Source: DASWIG01 sp965371445
Lineage (GTDB): Bacteria > Acidobacteriota > Thermoanaerobaculia > Multivoradales > J023
Direction: 5' to 3'
Assembly: GCA_965371445.1 (NCBI GenBank)
Contig: CBDUYN010000149.1
Span: 1-26,057, forward strand
DNA: 26,057 nucleotides
Positions 15,015-19,942 of the stretch are shown here, one piece after another. The notes beneath the pieces are model-generated. The model searched no databases and was not told the DNA's origin. It saw nothing but the letters and a program-made list of their open reading frames with translations. Made by a program: the position numbers and the translations under genes. The number at the start of each line of letters is the position of its first letter. The stretch's first letter is position 1.

Positions 15015-16547
15015 TCAGACGATCCTCAGGCCGTCTTTGACCGTCAGACGGCGCAGGCGCGAAAACGTCCGCGGACGCGTCAGCCCCTCGCCCGTCGGGC
15101 TCGCGATCGAGAACGACGTATAACCCTCGCCGCCTTCGCCGAGCCCGGCCAGCGTCGGACCGTTGGCGACGAAGATCGAGACGTTGATCTCCCGCGCCAT
15201 CTTGGTGATCGTCTCCACCCGCTGCGAGTAGATCGCCGCCGTGTGGCCGAAGCCGTGCTCGGCACACACCGCCAGATCGATCGCCTCGTCGACGTTCGCG
15301 ACGCGTACGACCGGCATCACCGGCATCATCTGCTCCGTCCACACCAGGCTGTGCTCCTTGGGGACGTCGACGATGGCCAGACGGACCTCCGGGCCCGCCT
15401 GGACGCCGATCTGGCCGAGGATCTCGCCGGCGTTCTTGCCGATCCACTGCGGGTTGATCTTGCCGGGCTTGCCGGGCTCTCCGAGCTCGCGGAAGATGAC
15501 TTTTTCGAGCTGGCGCACCTGGTAGTCCTTCAGCAGGACGGCGTGGTTTTTCTGCAACGCCTGAAGCAGGGGCTCCGCCACCTCGCGGACGACGAAGACC
15601 TCTTTTTCGTCGGTACAGATGACGTTGTTGTCAAACGACGCCCCACGCACGATCTCGCGGCCCGCGACCTCGATGTCCGCCGTCTCGTCGACGACGATCG
15701 GCGGGTTGCCCGGCCCGGCGGTGATGGCGCGCTTCCGGGTCGCGAGCGCCGCCTGGACCACGCCGGGTCCGCCGGTGACGAGCAGGATCCGCACCCGCGG
15801 GTGGGCCATGACCTCCTGAGCGGACTCGAGCGTCGGCTCCGGGATGCTGGTGACCAGGTTCGGCGGACCGCCGGCGCGTCCCACCGCCCGGTTGATCTCC
15901 TGGATCGTCACGACCGAGACCCGCTTGGCGTTGGGATGGACGTTGAAGACCACCGTGTTGCCCGCCGACACCACGGCGATCGTGTTGTTGATGATCGTCG
16001 CCGTCGGGTTGGTCGTCGGCGTGATCGCCGCGATGACGCCGTAGGGCGCGTACTCGGTGACCGTCAGCCCGAAGTCGCCGGAGCGGACGTCGGCTTCGAG
16101 GTCCTCGGGCCCCGGCGTCTTGTTGGCGACCAGGAGGTTCTTGCGGCGCTTGTCCTCGGGACGGCCGAGGCCGGTCTCCTCCCAGGCCATGCGGCCGAGC
16201 TCGGCCGCTTTCTCGCGCATCGTGCAGCGGATCTCGTCGATGATCGCCCGCCGGGCGTCGAGACCCAGGTCCCGGTAGCGCTGGTACGCCTCCCAGGCGG
16301 CGTCGACGGCAGCGTCGATCGTCGGGAAGATGCCGTCGCCGTAGGACGCCGACGGCGCCGCGCTTCGCGGCGGCGGGCTCGCCGGGAGGACAGTGTCTCC
16401 CCCCCTTGATCCCCCCAGGGGGACCGTGTTTCCCCCCCTTGATCCCCCCAGGGGGACAGTGTCCCCCGGTCCCACGCGTTGCCTGACGCGCCGGATGACG
16501 GCCTGGATCTCGTCGTCGCGGATCTCGATCACGTCTAGCTCGCCCAC
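15015..16547 (-). CDS. BMC-associated CoA-acylating aldehyde dehydrogenase (PduP/EutE-like)
   Basis: A 510-aa aldehyde dehydrogenase that would oxidise acetaldehyde to acetyl-CoA with NAD+ inside the compartment. Catalytic Cys311 lies in FDNNVICTDEKEVFV; also TPTTNPTATIINNTI (165-190), LLVTGGPGVVQAAL and AITAGPGNPPIVVDETADI. Residues 8-25 (EIRDDEIQAVIRRVRQRV) form an amphipathic helix like the encapsulation peptides of PduP. Between helix and catalytic domain residues 27-52 are an 11-residue repeat, TVPLGGSRGGN/D, encoded by the 33-bp C-rich repeat (16390-16467). The GTG start at 16547 overlaps the previous BMC-P by 13 nt; GTG 16532, just after that gene's stop, is an equally good start. Located centrally in the BMC operon. 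Confidence 0.93.
   Translation of the reverse strand: MGELDVIEIRDDEIQAVIRRVRQRVGPGDTVPLGGSRGGNTVPLGGSRGGDTVLPASPPPRSAAPSASYGDGIFPTIDAAVDAAWEAYQRYRDLGLDARRAIIDEIRCTMREKAAELGRMAWEETGLGRPEDKRRKNLLVANKTPGPEDLEADVRSGDFGLTVTEYAPYGVIAAITPTTNPTATIINNTIAVVSAGNTVVFNVHPNAKRVSVVTIQEINRAVGRAGGPPNLVTSIPEPTLESAQEVMAHPRVRILLVTGGPGVVQAALATRKRAITAGPGNPPIVVDETADIEVAGREIVRGASFDNNVICTDEKEVFVVREVAEPLLQALQKNHAVLLKDYQVRQLEKVIFRELGEPGKPGKINPQWIGKNAGEILGQIGVQAGPEVRLAIVDVPKEHSLVWTEQMMPVMPVVRVANVDEAIDLAVCAEHGFGHTAAIYSQRVETITKMAREINVSIFVANGPTLAGLGEGGEGYTSFSIASPTGEGLTRPRTFSRLRRLTVKDGLRIV
16390..16467. repeat. 33-bp C-rich tandem repeat inside the aldehyde dehydrogenase linker
   Basis: Units start at 16390, 16423 and 16456 (last one partial), each ACAGTGT- or ACCGTGT-like followed by a C7 run, TTGATC and CCCCCAGGGGG. 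The period of 33 bp keeps the reading frame (11 residues). Single related copies lie at 18606-18642 and, inverted, at 17842-17870. Confidence 0.9.
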
Positions 16548-16849
16548 TCCCCGTCAGCGGGGGTCTTGCGGTAGGCCTCCTTGCCACCGACCTCCCAGGA
16601 GTCGACGATGGCCATGACGACCGCGTCGCAGGGACGGTCCTTGGTGCGCACCGTCTGGCGCGCCGAGCTCCCCGAGGCGTAGAGCACCACGTCGCCCTCC
16701 CCGGCGCCGACGGCGTCGGCGGCGACGACAAAGGACTGCATGTCGTGGCCGTCGGTGCCGATCTGGCGCACGACGAGGAAGGTCTGGCCCTCGAGGCTCT
16801 CGTCCTTGCGGCTGGCGACGAGAGTACCGATGACCCGTCCGAGGATCAT
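16535..16849 (-). CDS. BMC-P pentameric vertex protein (EutN/CcmL), first copy
   Basis: A 104-aa EutN/CcmL vertex protein: MILGRVIGTLVASRKDESLE, FLVVRQI, FVVAADAVGAGEGDVVLYA, the classic SGSSARQT turn, and CDAVVMAIVDSWEV. It is the most canonical of the three BMC-P paralogues. ATG 16849 overlaps the BMC-H stop by 4 nt, and its 3' end overlaps the annotated GTG of the aldehyde dehydrogenase, so translation is probably coupled along this part of the operon. Having three BMC-P genes matches the Haliangium ochraceum shell set. Confidence 0.94.
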   Translation of the reverse strand: MILGRVIGTLVASRKDESLEGQTFLVVRQIGTDGHDMQSFVVAADAVGAGEGDVVLYASGSSARQTVRTKDRPCDAVVMAIVDSWEVGGKEAYRKTPADGEWAS

Positions 16850-17142
16850 TCCCCGGCCGCCTCTTCCTGGCGTCCCAGCGGCAGGACCTGGTCGATGTTC
16901 GTGTGCGGACGGGCGATGACGTGGCTCGAGACCACTTCGCCGACTTTTTCGGCGCCCACCACACCCGCTTCGACCGCGGCTTTGACCGCCGCGACGTCGC
17001 CGCGCACGATCGCCGTCACGTAGCCGCCGCCGATCCGCTCGTAGCTCACGAGCTCGACTTTCGCGGCCTTCACCATCGCGTCGGACGCCTGTACCATGGC
17101 GGCAAAGCCGCGCGTTTCGATCATTCCCAGGGCTTCAGCCAT
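16846..17142 (-). CDS. BMC-H hexameric shell protein
   Basis: A 98-aa canonical BMC-H protein, which makes up most of the shell facets. It opens MAEALGMIETRGFAAMVQAS, continues DAMVKAAKVELVSYERIGGG (pore loop around IGGGYV) and has VRGDVAAVKAAVEAGVVGAE. The C-terminal tail is short (NIDQVLPLGRQEEAAGE). ATG 17142 is chosen over the ATG 6 nt upstream because the ribosome-binding site AAGGAG is then 7-8 nt away, while the first ATG is almost on top of it, and because MAEALG is the usual BMC-H start. It is the only BMC-H gene of the operon. Confidence 0.96.
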   Translation of the reverse strand: MAEALGMIETRGFAAMVQASDAMVKAAKVELVSYERIGGGYVTAIVRGDVAAVKAAVEAGVVGAEKVGEVVSSHVIARPHTNIDQVLPLGRQEEAAGE

Positions 17143-17155
17143 TCCCATTCTCCTT

Positions 17156-17176
17156 GGCAGGCAGAGCCTGCCCTAC
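17156..17176. repeat. Short palindromic repeat, copy D, inside the BMC operon
   Basis: GGCAGGC (17156-17162), a 3-nt loop and GCCTGCC (17166-17172) followed by CTAC. It shares arms and the CTAC end with copies A-C but lacks the central loop. It fills the 44-nt gap between the BMC-T and BMC-H genes, where an RNA hairpin could set the relative amounts of the two proteins. Confidence 0.8.
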
Positions 17177-17186
17177 GTTCCATGAG

Positions 17187-17816
17187 TCATTTGTCGTCTT
17201 CACGGCCCTCGACGCCTTCGATGGCGGCGACGGCGGCGCGGTAGCCGACGTCGATGTCACGTTCCTCGCCCCCCAGGTACACGCGGCCCATCGAGCCGAA
17301 GGCCCGCACCTCCAGGACGTTGATTTCCGCCGCTTTCTCCGCCTCGTTGGCGGCCAGGGCGGCGTAGGCCGCCGGCTCCACCTCGAGGACGTAGAGCGTC
17401 TGGCCCGGGATCAACATCTGGCCGTGACGGGTCCGGTTGATGAGCTGCGCCTGGTGCCCGTCGACGTTGCGGATCACCTGGCTCGAGAGGATCTTGGGCT
17501 TTCTCCGGTCGCTCTCGACGTGCCCGATCTCCTCGAGGATCGCGGCGCCCGCCGCCCGGGTCTCGGCCTGCGAGTCCGAGTGCACCTCCAGGAGGCCGTA
17601 GTAGCGCTCGACGATCTGCATGCCCGGACGCACCTTGGTCGATTTCAAGGCGACGTCGGTCAAGCGGTTGATCTCGATGCCCGGGGAGATCTCGACAAAA
17701 AGCGAGGCGTCGTGGGCGAGCGGCAGGAAGCCCTGCGCCACCGTGCTAAGAAACGCCGCGTACTGCGGCTGGAGACTGTCCAGGAAGACGTAGGACCTCA
17801 GGTCAATACGACTCAC
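17187..17816 (-). CDS. BMC-T double-trimer shell protein (Haliangium BMC-T2/T3 type)
   Basis: A 209-aa tandem BMC-domain protein of the type that stacks as two trimers enclosing a gated chamber. It lacks the usual GxxE start and instead begins MSRIDLRSYVFLDSLQPQYA, then FVEISPGIEINRLTDVALKS and VRPGMQIVERYYGLLEVHSD. The second half has LNRT-like INRTRHGQMLIPGQTLYVLE and AALAANEAEKAAEINVLEVR. These stretches recall H. ochraceum BMC-T2/T3 from memory. GTG 17816 has GGAGGT 8 nt upstream, the best ribosome-binding site in the operon. It follows deoC after 18 nt. Likely a selective pore for larger metabolites such as sugar phosphates or cofactors (inference). Confidence 0.88.
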   Translation of the reverse strand: MSRIDLRSYVFLDSLQPQYAAFLSTVAQGFLPLAHDASLFVEISPGIEINRLTDVALKSTKVRPGMQIVERYYGLLEVHSDSQAETRAAGAAILEEIGHVESDRRKPKILSSQVIRNVDGHQAQLINRTRHGQMLIPGQTLYVLEVEPAAYAALAANEAEKAAEINVLEVRAFGSMGRVYLGGEERDIDVGYRAAVAAIEGVEGREDDK

Positions 17817-17834
17817 GTGCCTTACCTCCGGTCA

Positions 17835-18728
17835 TCACCCCGTCCCCTTGGGGGAACCGAGGGGGGAAACCATTTGCACGCCGGCCGACGCCCCGATACG
17901 GGTCGCGCCGGCGGCGATCATCTGCTGGGCGTCCTCGACGGTCTTGATACCTCCCGAGGCCTTCACCCCCATCTGCGGACCCACGGCCTCGCGCATCAGG
18001 GCGACGTCGTAGAGCGTCGCGCCCCCCGAGCTGAAACCGGTCGAGGTCTTGACGTAATGGGCCTTGGCGGCCTTGGCGAGACGGCTCGCGACGACTTTCT
18101 CCTCGTCGCTTAGAAGCGCCGTCTCCAGGATGACCTTGCAAAGCGCCCCGACCTCGCGGCAGGCGTCGGCGACGCCGGCGATGTCCTGCTCGACGCTCTT
18201 GTAGTCGCCGCTCTTCAAAGCGCCGACGTTCAAGACCATGTCGATCTCGCGGGCGCCGTCGCGCAGGGCCTGGCGGGTCTCGGCGGCCTTGATCCGCGGC
18301 GTCGACGCGCCGAGCGGAAAGCCCACCACCGAGGCGACGGCGACGCCGGTCCCCCGCAGCTTCGCGGCGGCGCGGCGGATCCACGCCGGGTTGAAGCAGA
18401 CGGCGGCGAAGCGGTATTGCGCCGCCTCGTCGCAGATGCGGTCGATGTCCGAGGCCGAGGCCTCGGGTTTGAGGAGCGTATGGTCGATGTAGCTCGCGAG
18501 GTCGCGCGGCACGTCGGCGGCGCGGCCGTTGTAGCTCACCCGGCCGGCCCCCGCGGCGACCACGCCGCGCACCTTCTCGGAGCAGCACGAGGCACAGGCT
18601 CCGGTACAGTGGACTTCCCCCCTCGATCCCCCCGAAGGGAAAGCGGCACAGCAGCCGTCGCCGGGGCTGCTGATCCGTGCCAGGACCTCGCGGGTGACGA
18701 TCTCGATCAGCTGGTCGTTCTTGCTCAT
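17835..18728 (-). CDS. deoC: BMC-encapsulated deoxyribose-phosphate aldolase (DERA) with Cys-rich linker
   Basis: A 297-aa DERA, which splits 2-deoxyribose 5-phosphate into glyceraldehyde 3-phosphate and acetaldehyde. Schiff-base Lys227 is in AHYVKTSTGFSSGGAT, and Asp163 (EIDMVLNVGALKSG) and Lys256 (GVKASGGIKT) complete the catalytic set; LASYIDHTLLKPEA opens the barrel. Typical DERAs have about 220-260 residues; the first 75 here are extra. Residues 5-19 (DQLIEIVTREVLARI) look like an encapsulation helix. The linker carries six cysteines (26, 27, 41, 45, 48, 49) with a CTGACASCC motif. Linker residues 31-37 and the C-terminus VSPLGSPKGTG are encoded by copies of the C-rich repeat. It starts 1 nt after the rpiB stop. 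Confidence 0.94.
   Translation of the reverse strand: MSKNDQLIEIVTREVLARISSPGDGCCAAFPSGGSRGEVHCTGACASCCSEKVRGVVAAGAGRVSYNGRAADVPRDLASYIDHTLLKPEASASDIDRICDEAAQYRFAAVCFNPAWIRRAAAKLRGTGVAVASVVGFPLGASTPRIKAAETRQALRDGAREIDMVLNVGALKSGDYKSVEQDIAGVADACREVGALCKVILETALLSDEEKVVASRLAKAAKAHYVKTSTGFSSGGATLYDVALMREAVGPQMGVKASGGIKTVEDAQQMIAAGATRIGASAGVQMVSPLGSPKGTG
17842..17870. repeat. C-rich repeat unit, inverted copy, at the deoC 3' end
   Basis: Read on the minus strand it is TTTCCCCCCTCGGTTCCCCC followed by AAGGGGAC, close to the 33-bp unit of 16390-16467 in opposite orientation. It encodes the last residues of DERA (SPLGSPKGTG). Confidence 0.7.
18606..18642. repeat. C-rich repeat unit in the deoC linker
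   Basis: ACAGTGGACTTCCCCCCTCG followed by ATCCCCCCGAAGGG, a degenerate single copy of the 33-bp unit. It encodes FPSGGSRGE, the analogue of PLGGSRGG in the aldehyde dehydrogenase, again between targeting helix and enzyme domain. Confidence 0.75.
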
Positions 18729-18729
18729 C

Positions 18730-19266
18730 TCAACTCTTCGAATAGCGTCCCTCGATCTCCATGATCTTGGCGACGCGGCGGGCGTGGCGCTCACCGCCCC
18801 AGGGCGTCGCGAGCCACTCCTTGACGATCTGGCGCGCCAGCCCCTCGCCGACGAGCCCCGCGCCCAGCGTCAGGACGTTCGCGTGGTTGTGCTCGCGAGC
18901 GTTCCGGGCCGAAGAGACATCGTAGCAGAGCGAGGCCCGGATGCCAGGCACCTTGTTGGCCGTCATCGAAGAGCCGATCCCGGCCCCGTCGACGACGACG
19001 CCCCACTCGCAGCGCCCGTCGGCGACGCGGCGGGCCACCTCGTGGGCGAAGTCCGGGTAGTCGACCGAGGCGCTCGAGGACGTGCCGCAGTCCTCGACGC
19101 GGTAGCCGAGCTCCCCGAGATAGGCGGCGAGCTTCTCCTTGAGCGCGAAGCCGCCGTGGTCGGCGCCCAGGGCGACCGTGCCGTGCCCCGGCGGCGCCGC
19201 CTCGCGCTCGGTCACCTCGTCGACGACGCGACGCACCAGCTCGCGGATCTCTGCTTCGTTGGCCAT
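18730..19266 (-). CDS. rpiB: BMC-associated RpiB/LacAB sugar-phosphate isomerase with N-terminal targeting helix
   Basis: A 178-aa RpiB-family isomerase expected to interconvert ribose 5-phosphate and ribulose 5-phosphate or a related sugar phosphate. Family motifs: VALGADHGGFALKEKL (Asp36, His37), VEDCGTSSSASVDYPDFA, SMTANKVPGIRASLCYD and SARNAREHNHANVLTLGAG with His126 (E. coli His99). The catalytic cysteine of E. coli RpiB (ICGTG, Cys66) is replaced by Asp93 in VVVDGAGIGS. Ordinary RpiB has about 150 residues; the extra N-terminus EAEIRELVRRVVDEVTER is an amphipathic helix like the encapsulation peptides of deoC and the dehydrogenase. First gene of the operon, with GAGGGAG before ATG 19266. 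Confidence 0.93.
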   Translation of the reverse strand: MANEAEIRELVRRVVDEVTEREAAPPGHGTVALGADHGGFALKEKLAAYLGELGYRVEDCGTSSSASVDYPDFAHEVARRVADGRCEWGVVVDGAGIGSSMTANKVPGIRASLCYDVSSARNAREHNHANVLTLGAGLVGEGLARQIVKEWLATPWGGERHARRVAKIMEIEGRYSKS

Positions 19267-19489
19267 GCTCGTGATCTCCCTCTACGCGACGGGAGCGGGA
19301 ATTCTACACCAGGACCGGCCCGGAGGCGAGCTCGAAGGGCGACCTGCCCGGCCCCCCGGCCCCCCGGCCCCGGTCCGACTTGGTGCGAGGCGCGTGCTCT
19401 AGTAGGCTAGGGGTATGACGATCGAGTGGCAGCCAATGCTGAGAAGCCATGGCGAGCTCTCGCTTCGAAGCCGCTGAGGAGAGCTAAAG
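19267..19489. promoter_or_regulatory. Divergent regulatory region of the BMC operon and toxin-antitoxin pair
   Basis: This 223-bp gap separates rpiB (minus) and the antitoxin (plus). A minus-strand TAGAAT (19301-19306) is a candidate -10 box 34 nt before rpiB, but no matching -35 is seen. A GC-rich run of three GGCCCCCC-type units (19350-19372) lies in the middle. A ribosome-binding site GAGGAG precedes the antitoxin. No regulator gene is adjacent. Confidence 0.4.
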
Positions 19490-19717
19490 ATGACCGCCGA
19501 AGAAATCTACGAAGCCGCGATGGCCCTACCCGACGAGTCCAAAGCTCTGCTCGCGGAACGTTTGGTCGCCTATTTGGAGACGACCACGGAGCCGGAGCTT
19601 GAGCGGGCTCATCTGGAGGTCGCCTGCCTACGTAGAGACGAGGTCCTCTCGGGGCGAGTCGAAACACTCGACGGAGAAGTCGTCATGGCACGCGCCCGGA
19701 AGATCGTCGGACGGTGA
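19490..19717 (+). CDS. Addiction-module antitoxin (CHP02574 family)
   Basis: A 75-aa antitoxin of the putative addiction module family that pairs with RelE/ParE toxins. The sequence MTAEEIYEAAMALPDESKAL then LAERLVAYLETTTEPELE shows the typical helical N-terminus; the C-terminus carries RRDEVLSGRVETLDGEVVMA, which in this family wraps around the toxin. ATG 19490 has GAGGAGA upstream. Its stop overlaps the toxin start by 4 nt (GTGA). The gene is intact although its toxin is not. Confidence 0.85.
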   Translation: MTAEEIYEAAMALPDESKALLAERLVAYLETTTEPELERAHLEVACLRRDEVLSGRVETLDGEVVMARARKIVGR

Positions 19718-19890
19718 TCTACCGATTCCATCCGGAAGCCGCCGAAGAGCTTCTTGAGGCCTGCACCTACTACTCTGAGATCTCCAACGACCTGGCCCAT
19801 GCCTTCTACACACGGTTCGAGGAAGGCATCGAAAAGATGCATATGAGCCGTCAGCCCGGATACTGGCGTGATCGCCTCAAGTCGAGATGA
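19714..19890 (+). pseudogene. RelE/ParE toxin with internal deletion
   Basis: A 58-aa frame from GTG 19714. The first 42 residues (IYRFHPEAAEELLEACTYYS, then FYTRFEEGIEKM) match the N-terminal half of ParE toxins, and the last 15 (HMSRQPGYWRDRLKSR) match the C-terminus that normally follows a central beta-sheet of some 35-40 residues. That central core, with its basic active-site residues, is absent. The frame is open throughout, so the deletion was in frame. The product is predicted to be inactive. Confidence 0.8.
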
Positions 19891-19942
19891 GAGCTCGGCC
19901 GTAGCTGCCACTTGCCCGAGTCCTCCTTCGCCTCGACGACAC

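Noticed and set aside
14610..16409. Long open frame on the plus strand opposite the aldehyde dehydrogenase and BMC-T genes
   Set aside because: Arg/Asp-rich antisense translation without motifs; the minus strand encodes well-known families throughout.
16390..16467. CRISPR array
   Set aside because: Two and a third near-identical 33-bp units without spacers, lying inside a coding sequence; this is a tandem repeat.
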